Below are positions 33,539-42,121 of a stretch of 64,000 nucleotides of DNA, piece after piece. The position numbers and the translations under genes were made by a program. Within the stretch, counting starts at the first letter, position 1, and every line of letters starts with the position of its first letter. Location: the NCBI GenBank assembly GCA_027487945.1, contig JAIYCQ010000042.1, positions 124,001 through 188,000 of the forward strand, written 5' to 3'. The notes beneath the pieces are model-generated. The model was not told the origin of the DNA. It worked only from the letters and a program-made list of their open reading frames with translations, and searched no databases. Source of the DNA: Caulobacteraceae bacterium (GTDB lineage: Bacteria; Pseudomonadota; Alphaproteobacteria; Caulobacterales; Caulobacteraceae).

Positions 33539-34549
33539 ATGAATCGCCGCGCCTTCCTGTTGTCCGCGACCGCGCCCCTGCTGCTGGCCGCCTGCGCCCC
33601 GACCGTCCAGACAGCCGGGGTCCCGGGGCTGGACTTCGCAGGGCCGCGGTTCGAGGGCGAGGCCTTCGTCAGCTTCGACGGCGCGCGCCTGGGGCTGACC
33701 CGCTGGCTCCCCGACGGAGCGCCGCAGGCTGTGGTGGTCGCGCTGCATGGCATGAACGACTACGCCAACGCATTCCATTTCGCCGCCCCGGTCTGGGCGA
33801 AGGCGGGGATCGTCACCTATGCCTACGATCAGCGCGGCTTCGGCCGGTCCCCGGAGCGCGGGGTATGGGGCGGCGAGGGGCTGATGACCCGCGACCTGCG
33901 CACCTGCGTCGAGGTCGTGCGGCGTCTTCATCCCGACCTGCCGGTCACGGTGATCGGCGAAAGCATGGGCGGGGCGGTGGCGATCAGCGCCTTCGCCTCG
34001 CCGCAGCCGCCGCAGGCGCACCGCCTTGCCCTGTTGGCGCCGGCGGTCTGGGGCTGGTCCAGCCAGCCGCTGCCCTACAAGACCGCCCTCTGGTTCACCG
34101 CCCACCTGGCCGGGGAGAAGATCATCCGCCCGCCGCGCTGGGTGACCGACCGGGTCCAGCCCAGCGACAACCAGGACGAATTGATCGCCATGGGGCGCGA
34201 CCGGTTGATGATCTGGGGCGCCCGGAACGACACCCTCTTTGGCCTTGTCGACCTGATGGAAGGCGCCTGGGCCGGCGTCGGCCGACTGCAGGTCCCGACC
34301 GGCTACTTCTACGGCGCCAACGACGAGATCATCCCGCCGGAGCCCAGCTTCCAGGCCGCGCAGCGTCTCAAGCCGTCCGACCGCTCGGCCTTCTATGCGG
34401 AGGGCTGGCATCTGCTGATCCGCGACCGGCAGCGCGACCGGGTTATTGCCGATGTCCAGAGCTTCATCCTCGACCCGGAGGCGCCGTTGCCTTCAGGATC
34501 CCCGCCGATCCCGGCCGCGCCCCGGGGGCGCGGCGGGGCGCAAGGTTGA
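33539..34549 (+). CDS. Alpha/beta hydrolase lipoprotein, monoacylglycerol lipase-like
   Basis: 336-aa hydrolase with a lipoprotein signal (lipobox LLAAC, Cys19). Serine hydrolase core: ALHGMNDYANAF oxyanion region, GESMGG with Ser142 nucleophile, GANDEIIPP Asp and EGWHLLIRD His. The YDQRGFGRS motif fits the monoacylglycerol lipase/lysophospholipase group (Hydrolase_4). It should face the periplasm, attached to a membrane. The C-terminus is Pro/Gly-rich. Confidence 0.83.
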   Translation: MNRRAFLLSATAPLLLAACAPTVQTAGVPGLDFAGPRFEGEAFVSFDGARLGLTRWLPDGAPQAVVVALHGMNDYANAFHFAAPVWAKAGIVTYAYDQRGFGRSPERGVWGGEGLMTRDLRTCVEVVRRLHPDLPVTVIGESMGGAVAISAFASPQPPQAHRLALLAPAVWGWSSQPLPYKTALWFTAHLAGEKIIRPPRWVTDRVQPSDNQDELIAMGRDRLMIWGARNDTLFGLVDLMEGAWAGVGRLQVPTGYFYGANDEIIPPEPSFQAAQRLKPSDRSAFYAEGWHLLIRDRQRDRVIADVQSFILDPEAPLPSGSPPIPAAPRGRGGAQG

Positions 34550-34601
34550 GTGACCGGCGGCGGGCTGCTACCGATCGGCGATGGCTGTGCGGGGGCATCT
34601 C

Positions 34602-35558
34602 ATGCGTCGTTTCATCGGACTGGCCCTGAGCGCCGTCCTTGGGCTGAACACCGCGATCGCCGCGCCCGCGGCTGTCGCCCGCGCCGCGCCGGTCGCGACG
34701 CCCGCCCGGCCTCCGATCGTTGTCTGGGTGACCGGTCTGCTGGCGCTCTCGGACGAGGCCGCCGAGGGCAACGCGGTTTTCCAGCGCTGGTCCGAAGTGG
34801 CGCCGACCCTGAAGACGCGCGAGGACTTCGAGGCCTTCGCTGCCGCGGAGCGGCCGAAGTTCCAGGCCACCCGTGCCCGCCTGAAGGACGTCAATGCGCG
34901 TCTCGCGGCCTACCCCGCCTATCGTGGCGATGCCGAAGACACCGCCAGGGCGGCGACCCTGCTCAAGGACATGCGGGGCTACGCCAGCCGCGTTGAAGTC
35001 GCGGTGGGCGTCATGGACGATCTGCTGGGCGCCCTGGTGGCCCGGGACGACTCCAGGACCCAGACGCTGCTGGTGAAGGTCCGCGAGGCCACCGCGCTGC
35101 TGGTCGAGGGGCAGCTCGTGATGGTCAAGGGGCGCCAGACCCTGTTCTCGCGCAATGAAACCGACTACTACCTGCTCGGGGCGATGTCGGCCCTGTACGA
35201 GGGCATGGCGAGCACCATGTACGTCGCCTTCGGGACCCGGTCGGCGGCCGACGCGGCCACGGTCATGCGGGCCTCGGCCCGGAAATGCCGCGAGTTCATC
35301 TCCGCCGGACGGACGGTCCACCAACGCAGGATGCAGGCCGCCGGGCCCGGCGACAGGGTGATCCTGGCCTACGACGGGCAGGCGCTGGATATCGGCGCGG
35401 AGATCGCCGCGGCGCTCGACGCCGGCGCCGCGACGCTCGAGAGCGCTCCGGACGCCGCCACCGGCTTCCGGAGCGTGATGGGCCCGCTGGTCTCGCTCGA
35501 GAGCCGCTACATCGAACTGTCCCAACGCCAGATCGCGGCGATGACGGCGGCCGATTGA
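34602..35558 (+). CDS. Hypothetical exported alpha-helical protein
   Basis: 318-aa protein with a signal peptide (about 1-22, LALSAVLGLNTAIA) and a mature part that looks almost entirely helical, with many Ala, Glu and Arg residues (ARLKDVNARLAAY). No family recognised. ATG 34602 is preferred over ATG 34581 because GGGGG sits upstream and the signal peptide begins there. It follows the lipase gene by 52 bp and could be co-transcribed. Confidence 0.6.
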   Translation: MRRFIGLALSAVLGLNTAIAAPAAVARAAPVATPARPPIVVWVTGLLALSDEAAEGNAVFQRWSEVAPTLKTREDFEAFAAAERPKFQATRARLKDVNARLAAYPAYRGDAEDTARAATLLKDMRGYASRVEVAVGVMDDLLGALVARDDSRTQTLLVKVREATALLVEGQLVMVKGRQTLFSRNETDYYLLGAMSALYEGMASTMYVAFGTRSAADAATVMRASARKCREFISAGRTVHQRRMQAAGPGDRVILAYDGQALDIGAEIAAALDAGAATLESAPDAATGFRSVMGPLVSLESRYIELSQRQIAAMTAAD

Positions 35559-35657
35559 AGAACGGGCTCTTCGTCGACCGATGGGGGTTGTGACAAGGCC
35601 TGCCCGAGCGTAAACGGCCCGCGCACGTTCTCTCCCCCAAACGGCAAAGATTCCGGC

Positions 35658-36734
35658 ATGACGCTGTTCGATTCCCCCGATTTCGCGGACCACGAAGGCG
35701 TGCACGCCTGTTTCGATGAAACGTCCGGCCTGCGGACCATCATTGCTGTCCACTCCACCGCGCGGGGGCCCGCGGCCGGCGGCTGCCGGATGTGGCCCTA
35801 TGCCAGCGCGGAGGCGGCGCTGACCGACGCCCTGCGGCTGTCCCAGGGGATGTCCTTCAAGAACGCCATGGCCGACCTCCCGCTCGGCGGCGGCAAGGCG
35901 GTGATTATCGGCGACGCCCGCACCGACAAGACACCGGCCCTGTTCGAGGCGTTCGGTCGGGTGGTCGATAGCCTGGGCGGCAAATACTGGACGGCCGAGG
36001 ACGTCGGGGTGTCGCCCGCCGACATGGCCATTGTGCGCAAGCAGACCCGCTACGTGGCCGGCCTGGAAGGCCACGCCGCCGCCTCCGGCGATCCCAGCCC
36101 GGTGACCGCCGAGGGCGTGTTCCGCGGCGTGAAGCTCTGCGTCGAGCGCGCCTACGACCGCGACCTGACCGGCGTGACGGTCGCTATCCAGGGCGTCGGC
36201 CACGTCGGCGCCTACCTGGCCGACAAGCTGCACGCCGCCGGAGCAAGGCTGATCATCACCGACGTCAACGAGGCCGCCCTGGCCGAGGTCGCGGCCCGGA
36301 CGGGCGCGCAGATCGTCGCGCCGGACGCCATCTTCGACGTCGAGGCGGAGGTGTTCGCTCCCTGCGCCCTCGGCGGTGCGATCAATTTCGAGACCCTCGC
36401 CCGACTGAAGGCCCGGGTGATCGCCGGCGCGGCCAACAATCAGCTGGCCACGCCGCAGATCGGCGCGCTGCTGTTTGAACAGGGGCGGCTCTATGCGCCG
36501 GACTATGTGATCAACGGCGGCGGGATCATCAATGTCGCCGCCGAGATCATCGGCATCGAGTCGGGGTCCGGTTTCGACGACGCCTGGGTGGCGGCGAAAC
36601 TGGATCGTCTGACCGAGACGCTCGGCGAGGTGCTCGACCGCTCGCTGGCCGAGAAGCGCCCGACGCACGCTGTCGCCGACGAGATGGCCAAGGCGCGGAT
36701 CGCAGAGGCCGTCAGGCTGAAGACCGCCGCCTAG
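35658..36734 (+). CDS. ldh: Leucine dehydrogenase (Glu/Leu/Phe/Val family)
   Basis: 358-aa NAD-dependent amino-acid dehydrogenase. The N-terminal domain has TARGPAAGGCRMWPY and the catalytic lysine in LPLGGGKAVI; the Rossmann domain has GVTVAIQGVGHVGAYLADKLH. AANNQLATP and YAPDYVINGGGIINVA complete the family pattern. Length fits leucine or valine dehydrogenases, which convert branched-chain amino acids to 2-oxo acids in catabolism. Stop shares CTAG with the convergent exporter. Confidence 0.87.
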   Translation: MTLFDSPDFADHEGVHACFDETSGLRTIIAVHSTARGPAAGGCRMWPYASAEAALTDALRLSQGMSFKNAMADLPLGGGKAVIIGDARTDKTPALFEAFGRVVDSLGGKYWTAEDVGVSPADMAIVRKQTRYVAGLEGHAAASGDPSPVTAEGVFRGVKLCVERAYDRDLTGVTVAIQGVGHVGAYLADKLHAAGARLIITDVNEAALAEVAARTGAQIVAPDAIFDVEAEVFAPCALGGAINFETLARLKARVIAGAANNQLATPQIGALLFEQGRLYAPDYVINGGGIINVAAEIIGIESGSGFDDAWVAAKLDRLTETLGEVLDRSLAEKRPTHAVADEMAKARIAEAVRLKTAA

Positions 36735-38170
36735 ACGCCGGTCCTGCCGCTGATCTCCGACCCCGCGTTGCGGTCGAGCCGCCAGTAGATCACCGCCGAC
36801 AGCAACGTGGTCGCGCCGACGGCAATGAACGGCCAGGTGAAGCTCTGCGGTGTCAGGGTCTCGCCGCCTCCCCGGGCGACGTGCAGCATCAGTCCGCCGA
36901 AGCTGACGCCCAGCGCCAGGCCGATCTGCTGGCAGACCGCAGACAGGGTGGAGGCCCGCGCGATCGACTCCTGCGGCACGTCGGCGAAAGCGATGGTGTT
37001 GGTGGCGATGAACTGGAGCGAGCGGCTGAAGCCCGCCGCCAGCAGCAGGGCCATGATCAGCGGCACGGGCGTCTCGGGCCGGAAGAAGCCGGGCGCGGCG
37101 GTGAGGGTGGCTGTGATGGCCACGAACGCCAGCAGCATGGTCCGGAAACCCCACCGCCTCAGCAGGGGGCCGGAGAACGGCCGGGCGAGGAAGACGCCCA
37201 ATCCGCCCGCGAGGGTGACCGAGCCCGCCTGCAGGGGCGTCCAGCCGAGGCCGACCTGCAGCAGCAGCGGCATCAGGAACGGCGTCGCGCCGACGCCCAG
37301 CCGCACTACGGTTCCGCCCATCAGGCTCGCGCGGAAGGTCGGGTAGCGCAGCAGGGTGAGGTCAAGGATCGGCCGCACACCGGTCGGCGGTCGTCGCAGG
37401 TAGATCCAGAGAGAGCACAGCGCCAGCGCTACGATGCCGACCTGCGCCGGCAGCTGCAGCAGCGGAAGACCTGCCGTCTCGGCGACCACCACCACGCCGG
37501 TGATCGCGGTCGCGGCGAGGGCGAAGCCGCTCCAGTCGAACGGGCCCGGATGGGGCAGGGTGATGCGCGGCACGAACCTCACCACCGCCGCCATGCCGAT
37601 CAGGCCGATCGGGATGTTGATGAAGAAGATCCACGGCCAGTCCGCGACGGACAGCACGAAGCCGGCCAGCGGCGGTCCCACCAGCGGGCCCAGCAGGGCC
37701 GGGGTCGTGAACCAGCCCATGGCGCGGATCAGCTCGGCCCGGGAGGTCGAGCCGACCACGATCAGCCGCGCCACCGGCGTCATCATCGCCCCGCCCATGC
37801 CCTGGACGATGCGGGCTCCCACCAGCTGCTCGAGGTTCTGCGACAGGCCGCACAGCGCCGAGCCGCAGAGGAACACCGCCATGGCCGCCAGGAACACGCG
37901 CCTCGGCTGGAAGCGTTCGGCCATCCAGCCGCTGATCGGGATGAACACCGCCAGGGCCAGGATGTAGGCGGTCAGGGCCAGCTTCAGATGCAGCGGGTCG
38001 ACCGCGAAGGCCTCCGCCAGGGTCGGCAGCGCGGTCGAAAGGGCCGAGGAGTCGATGAACTCCATGAACAGCGCCGTCGCGACCGCGATGTAGGCGATGC
38101 GGGGGACCGGCTGCGATGTCGGTGAGGCCGTCGCCGCTGGGGACGTCGGCGCGGCGGGTTCGTCGGGCAC
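36731..38170 (-). CDS. DHA2-family MFS drug exporter (EmrB-like)
   Basis: 479-aa transporter with 14 predicted helices, typical of the DHA2 family. Motif D1-like FMEFIDSSALSTALPTLAEAF is in helix 1, motif A region GWMAERFQPRRVFLAA after helix 2, and motif C-like GPLVGPPLAGFVLS in helix 5. GTG 38170 starts the frame with MPDEPAAPTSP. No adaptor (EmrA) is next to it. Confidence 0.85.
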   Translation of the reverse strand: MPDEPAAPTSPAATASPTSQPVPRIAYIAVATALFMEFIDSSALSTALPTLAEAFAVDPLHLKLALTAYILALAVFIPISGWMAERFQPRRVFLAAMAVFLCGSALCGLSQNLEQLVGARIVQGMGGAMMTPVARLIVVGSTSRAELIRAMGWFTTPALLGPLVGPPLAGFVLSVADWPWIFFINIPIGLIGMAAVVRFVPRITLPHPGPFDWSGFALAATAITGVVVVAETAGLPLLQLPAQVGIVALALCSLWIYLRRPPTGVRPILDLTLLRYPTFRASLMGGTVVRLGVGATPFLMPLLLQVGLGWTPLQAGSVTLAGGLGVFLARPFSGPLLRRWGFRTMLLAFVAITATLTAAPGFFRPETPVPLIMALLLAAGFSRSLQFIATNTIAFADVPQESIARASTLSAVCQQIGLALGVSFGGLMLHVARGGGETLTPQSFTWPFIAVGATTLLSAVIYWRLDRNAGSEISGRTGV

Positions 38171-38179
38171 GGGACCCTG

Positions 38180-39088
38180 TTAGCGCCTCGGGAGGCTTTG
38201 CTCAAACCGCGGCGCCTTGATCGGCTTGCCGCTGACGGTGAAGGTCACGCCGACGACGGTGTCCTCCCGCTTGTAGCCATAGGCGCCGATCTCGCGTCGG
38301 GCGGCGCTGACCGCCACCTGCCGATCACCCTGGCGCCAGCCGATGCCCAGCTGCGCCTTGCCGAACTCGGCCAGCCGCTCGACTGACCAGCCCGTTCGCC
38401 GCCAGCTTCCGCGCACCGGATCGCGGATGATGTTCAGACCGAAGGCCTCGCCCGACCCGGCGGCGAACACGAACCAGCGGCCCTTGGCCCGATCGGCGGG
38501 CGACGGCGCGATGCTGAGCAGCAGCTGCTTGGCGTCGAACGGCTGCGACGAGCGGGCCGGGCGGGGCGCGAAGGCTGTGCCGCCGCGGTCCTCGAGCGCC
38601 AGGCCGGAGCCGATGTCCGTCGCGTCGCGGTCCGTGGAGACGGCCACCCGCAGGGTCGGGCCGCCGGCCAGCACCTTCGGACTGACCGAGGCGAGGGCGA
38701 CGCGGGAGCGGATGACGGCCGGCCGGCCGGTCAGGCCGCGCGCCTGCGCTTCGGCGGACGGTGGCGGGGTCAGGGCGGCGAGTTGCACCGTCGTGCGGTC
38801 GGTCAGGGGTCGGGTCACGGGCGTGGAGACCGGCGCGTCAGCAGCCGGACCGCCGAGCAGGGCCAGCACCGGCGCCGGCGCCGAATCCCATCGACCGGTC
38901 CGGATCGGCGCGTCGGGGTCGTCAGGCACGCGCCCGCCGCCGCTGATTGCCTGGCCGAACTGGGCGTTGGCCAGCATGGAATCCGAAGTCAGTCCGTCGG
39001 TCGCCGCGCCTATGGAGGACGCCGCGCTTACCGCCATCGTCACGAGGACGACGACACCCGTCAGACTTGCCGCCGCGATCGCTCGCAT
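38180..39088 (-). CDS. Hypothetical exported protein
   Basis: 302-aa protein with a signal peptide (about 1-25). The middle is low-complexity, rich in Ala/Pro/Thr (about 60-130), and the C-terminal part (about 150-300) has repeated short beta-type segments (GRWFVFAAGSGEAFGLNI, QLGIGWRQGDRQVAVSAARREIGAYGY), suggesting a beta-rich envelope domain. No family named with confidence. The stop lies 9 bp from the start of the DHA2 exporter in the same direction. A TTAACCA half-site occurs 40-50 bp upstream of the ATG. Confidence 0.6.
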   Translation of the reverse strand: MRAIAAASLTGVVVLVTMAVSAASSIGAATDGLTSDSMLANAQFGQAISGGGRVPDDPDAPIRTGRWDSAPAPVLALLGGPAADAPVSTPVTRPLTDRTTVQLAALTPPPSAEAQARGLTGRPAVIRSRVALASVSPKVLAGGPTLRVAVSTDRDATDIGSGLALEDRGGTAFAPRPARSSQPFDAKQLLLSIAPSPADRAKGRWFVFAAGSGEAFGLNIIRDPVRGSWRRTGWSVERLAEFGKAQLGIGWRQGDRQVAVSAARREIGAYGYKREDTVVGVTFTVSGKPIKAPRFEQSLPRR

Positions 39089-39204
39089 GGCGCACCCGGA
39101 AAAAACCAACTCCCCGAGAACATTGGTTAACGAGATGTGTTGGGGACGCAACCCCGCTCGCGAACGAGGAGAGCAGAATTTTCCCCGATGTGGTCCCTCG
39201 GCGT

Positions 39205-39399
39205 CTAGTGACCGGGACGGGGCGTCGGCCTGCGGTCCGGCGTGGTCCTCTGCATGCAGCCCCTGTCCGCCGGCTGCCCGTGCTGGGGCAGGGCGTCGGT
39301 CCGGGGGAGGGCGGCGGTGCGCGTTGCGGTCTGCTGAGGCAATCCACGGGTCATCGGCCTCGTCTCCTGTGGCGGTTCGGATGGGGCCGGGCGCGTCAT
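39205..39399 (-). CDS. Possible small coupled ORF, 64 aa
   Basis: ATG 39399 overlaps the transglutaminase stop (ATGA). It encodes a 64-residue Pro/Arg/Thr/Gln-rich, probably disordered peptide (MTRPAPSEPPQETRPMTRG). An internal ATG 45 nt further on has AGGAGACGAGG before it, so a shorter 49-aa product is also possible. No homologue recognised. The 307-bp gap between the neighbouring genes would otherwise hold only promoter sequence for the exported protein downstream. Confidence 0.3.
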   Translation of the reverse strand: MTRPAPSEPPQETRPMTRGLPQQTATRTAALPRTDALPQHGQPADRGCMQRTTPDRRPTPRPGH

Positions 39400-40262
39400 G
39401 CGGCGGCCGGAATCGGCAGCGGGCCCACATCCACCCGGACGTCCAGGCGGGTTGCGCCCGGATCGCCCAGGATGACGCCGCTGACCGGCGCGGCTTCCTG
39501 GGGGCGGCGGCTGGCGGCGATGCGGATCAGGTCCACGGACTCGGCGATGCCGTTGGTCGGGTCGAACTCCATCCAGCCGAGGCCGGGGAGGAAGACCTCG
39601 CACCAGGCATGGGTCGCGCCGGCGCCGCGCATGGCGCCGCTGTTGACGTAGCCGGTTACGAACAGGGTCGCGTAGCCCAGCCACCGCAGGCTTTCGACCA
39701 TCAGCCAGGCGAAGTCGCGGCATGTGCCGCTGCCCAGCCGCAGGGTCTCGCCGGGCGTCTGCACCCCCTCCTCGTGGCGGGCGTGGTAGGCGAACCGGTC
39801 GTGGATGGTGCGGTTCAGGCGCAGCAGGAAGTCCAGCGCGGGCTCGCCATGCGACCGCAGGTGTCCGGCGACCCAGCGGAAGACGCTGCCGTCCTGGTCC
39901 TCCAGCACCGGCGTGATGAAGGGCGACAGGACGACCCGGTCCTCGACCGGATAGGCGATCGGCATGGCCGTATGCGGGTCGTCGGCGCGCAGGTAGGCGA
40001 GCGGTGCGGGATAGCGGTCGATGACCAGCCGGTTGGTGACGTGGAGGTGGTCGGCCTCGCCCTCGGGGGTGAACAGGCAGACGCAGTTGCCGAGCGGGTC
40101 GAACACCCATCGCATCTCGCCGGGGGAGGAGATGTTGAGCGACGCCTCGATGACCCGTATGGCGTGGCTGTCCCGCGGGCGCAGGAGCAACCGGTGCGCG
40201 CCGAACCGGACGGGGCGCTCGTAGCTGTAGCGGGTCTCGTGGGTGATGGTCAGCCGGGTCAC
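39396..40262 (-). CDS. Transglutaminase-like cysteine protease family protein
   Basis: 288-aa cytoplasmic protein. An N-terminal beta domain (1-90, Bacterial_Transglu_N) with ITHETRYSYERPVRFGAHRLLLRPR precedes the papain-like core with the triad Cys181 (GSGTCRDFA), His218 (THAWCE) and Asp234 (FDPTNG). Such proteins are often found with circularly permuted ATP-grasp and alpha-E proteins, which are not seen here. Likely a protease or amidase. GTG 40262 is the start. Confidence 0.85.
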   Translation of the reverse strand: MTRLTITHETRYSYERPVRFGAHRLLLRPRDSHAIRVIEASLNISSPGEMRWVFDPLGNCVCLFTPEGEADHLHVTNRLVIDRYPAPLAYLRADDPHTAMPIAYPVEDRVVLSPFITPVLEDQDGSVFRWVAGHLRSHGEPALDFLLRLNRTIHDRFAYHARHEEGVQTPGETLRLGSGTCRDFAWLMVESLRWLGYATLFVTGYVNSGAMRGAGATHAWCEVFLPGLGWMEFDPTNGIAESVDLIRIAASRRPQEAAPVSGVILGDPGATRLDVRVDVGPLPIPAAA

Positions 40263-40315
40263 GGGGCCAGAACCCGTCGCCCCGACGACGGTTCCATCAC
40301 CGCCCGAGGCGGCGC

Positions 40316-40669
40316 CTAAAGCGGGTGGACGTAGACCTCGTTCCAGCCGATGCGGTCGCCGTCGAACTCGACGAGGTCGAAGCCGCGCATGCGGGTGGTC
40401 GAGCCGTCCGGCATCGACACCGTGCAGTACCAGCGTCCGCAGAAGCCATTGTCGATCGACCAGACCGTCTCCGGCTCATAGGCCATGGGGGGCGTCGCGG
40501 CGAACAGGCCGGTCAGATAGGCGCGCAGGGCGTCATGCCCGACGATGCCGGCCGCCGTCTGCGGGTCCTTGTAGGTGCAGCCCGGCGCGTAGAAGCCGAC
40601 CAGCGCTTCGACGTCCTTGGCCGTCCAGGCGGCCAGCCAGCGGGCGTTGAAATCCTCGATATCCATCAT
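40316..40669 (-). CDS. SnoaL/NTF2-like protein
   Basis: 117-aa NTF2-fold protein with FNARWLAAWTAKDVEALVGFYAPGCTYKDPQTAAGIVGHDALRAYL-type sequence at the N-terminus, typical of SnoaL-like polyketide cyclases and ketosteroid-isomerase relatives. It could bind or isomerise a small hydrophobic ligand. The ATG overlaps the stop of the FAD monooxygenase gene, so the pair probably acts on the same molecule. Confidence 0.78.
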   Translation of the reverse strand: MMDIEDFNARWLAAWTAKDVEALVGFYAPGCTYKDPQTAAGIVGHDALRAYLTGLFAATPPMAYEPETVWSIDNGFCGRWYCTVSMPDGSTTRMRGFDLVEFDGDRIGWNEVYVHPL

Positions 40670-41904
40670 GCGCCCTCCAGCACGCGCGCCCGGTGCTCGG
40701 GCGTGAAGATCTCGGCGGGCAGGGCTTCCGGCCCCGCCATGACCGCGAAGCCGTGCGCGCCCAGGCTGGGATCGGCGTTGGTGCGCTCGAAGTAGCTGCG
40801 GCGGCGAGCCTTGGCCTCGGGGCCGAACTCCGCGTCGATCACCGAGGTCAGGTTGGCGGCGAAGCGCAGGCGACGCATGCGTTCGGCCCGCTCCTCGGCA
40901 TAGGCCCCGAACGCCGCCGGGCTCCAGTCGTCGCCGCCCAGCAGCACATCGCGCACCGTGCGCACGTCACGATAGGTGATCGACAGGCCGAGGCCGACGA
41001 TCGGGTCGTTCCAGCCGGCCGCGTCGCCGACCAGCACCACCCCGGGGGCCGCCTGGGTGTCGGTCCAGCTGTCGTTGTTGAAATAGCTCAGCACCGGACC
41101 GGCGGGCGTGCCGGCGGCGATGGCTTCACCCGCCGGGCAGCAGTCGAGGCGGAAGGCGTCGAGGAACCGGCGCTGGCCCTCCGGCCCGCCGAACCGGCCC
41201 TTCTGCTCCAGGGCGTAGCTGCCGTAGAGCCTGACCTTGTCACCGCCCTGCGGGAAGGCGAGAAAGGCGAAGTCGTCCTCGGTGCCGATCGCCTGCAGGT
41301 CCTGGTCCCAGTCGCCGGCCCCCTCGACCAGCATGCCGGCGAACCAGTGGTGCGGCCGGTCCTGGTGCAGGGTGATGCCCGCCGTCTCGCGCACCTTGCT
41401 GGAGCGGCCGTCGGCGCCGACGATCAGACGGCAGCGGACGGTGTGCTCCACGTCGTCGTGGACGAAGGTCACCGAAGGCTCTGCGCCGGGGTTGACCGAA
41501 GTCACCAGCGCGCCGCGCAGCGTTGTCGCGCCGGCCGCCGTCGCGGTGTCGAAGAGGGTCTGGGAGTGATGCGGATTGCCGATGGCCAGCGGGCCCGGCA
41601 CGTCGGCGGCGAACATGCCCAGCGGCAGGGTCTTGGCCTCGGCCTCCTGCGGCGTACGCGTCTCGTCATAGGTGACATGGCGGCCGATGTGGTGCCCGCC
41701 GGCCGCCTTCAGCGTGTCGAACAGGCCCAGCCGCCGGGTCTCGACCACGCCCCAGGGGGCGATCCATTCGCCGCGGACCCGGTCCTCGAAGACCTCGGTC
41801 TGTTCGAGCAGCAGCACGTCGCGTCCGGCCCGGGCCAGCACCGCCGCCAGCGCCGAACCGCCGATGCCGCCGCCGACGATGACCACCTCATGGAAGGCCG
41901 CCAT
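40666..41904 (-). CDS. FAD-dependent monooxygenase (PHBH/UbiH fold)
   Basis: 412-aa flavoprotein monooxygenase. N-terminal FAD motif VIVGGGIGGSALAAVLARAG, middle DG motif IVGADGRSSKVRE, and C-terminal GD motif VVLVGDAAGWNDPIVGLGLS are all present. It hydroxylates aromatic or other substrates with NAD(P)H. Coupled by a 4-bp overlap to the SnoaL-like gene. The start ATG 41904 lies before a 217-bp gap holding a palindromic element. Confidence 0.87.
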   Translation of the reverse strand: MAAFHEVVIVGGGIGGSALAAVLARAGRDVLLLEQTEVFEDRVRGEWIAPWGVVETRRLGLFDTLKAAGGHHIGRHVTYDETRTPQEAEAKTLPLGMFAADVPGPLAIGNPHHSQTLFDTATAAGATTLRGALVTSVNPGAEPSVTFVHDDVEHTVRCRLIVGADGRSSKVRETAGITLHQDRPHHWFAGMLVEGAGDWDQDLQAIGTEDDFAFLAFPQGGDKVRLYGSYALEQKGRFGGPEGQRRFLDAFRLDCCPAGEAIAAGTPAGPVLSYFNNDSWTDTQAAPGVVLVGDAAGWNDPIVGLGLSITYRDVRTVRDVLLGGDDWSPAAFGAYAEERAERMRRLRFAANLTSVIDAEFGPEAKARRRSYFERTNADPSLGAHGFAVMAGPEALPAEIFTPEHRARVLEGA

Positions 41905-41991
41905 GGGTTGTTCCTCCTTGTTGTTGACGCGGACGTTAAGCCTCCGGATGTCCTTGGCAACCGTGACCCGACGTCAGAGCACACACAAAAC

Positions 41992-42109
41992 CCGTCATCC
42001 CGGGGCTGGTCCCGAGGCCCCCTCGATCCGTTCAACGGTGAGAGCGTGATCACACTCGCGCCGGCGAGCCGAGACAGCCATCGCCTCGGCGCAAGGGCGA
42101 GGATGACGG
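41992..42109. mobile_element. MITE-like palindromic element
   Basis: The ends are imperfect inverted repeats: CCGTCATCC starts the element and GGATGACGG ends it, and both ends continue with CGGGGCTGGTCCCGAGGC-like and GCCGAGGCGA-like arms. Total about 118 bp, no coding capacity. Elements with GTCATCC(T/C)CG ends are common in intergenic DNA of alphaproteobacteria. It lies between the acylase stop and the monooxygenase start. Confidence 0.55.
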
Positions 42110-42121
42110 CCGAGGGGATCG

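Noticed and set aside
34464-37154. 896-aa minus-strand frame across three plus-strand genes
   Set aside because: It covers the leucine dehydrogenase and hypothetical exported gene antisense; no domain, no ribosome site, shadow composition.
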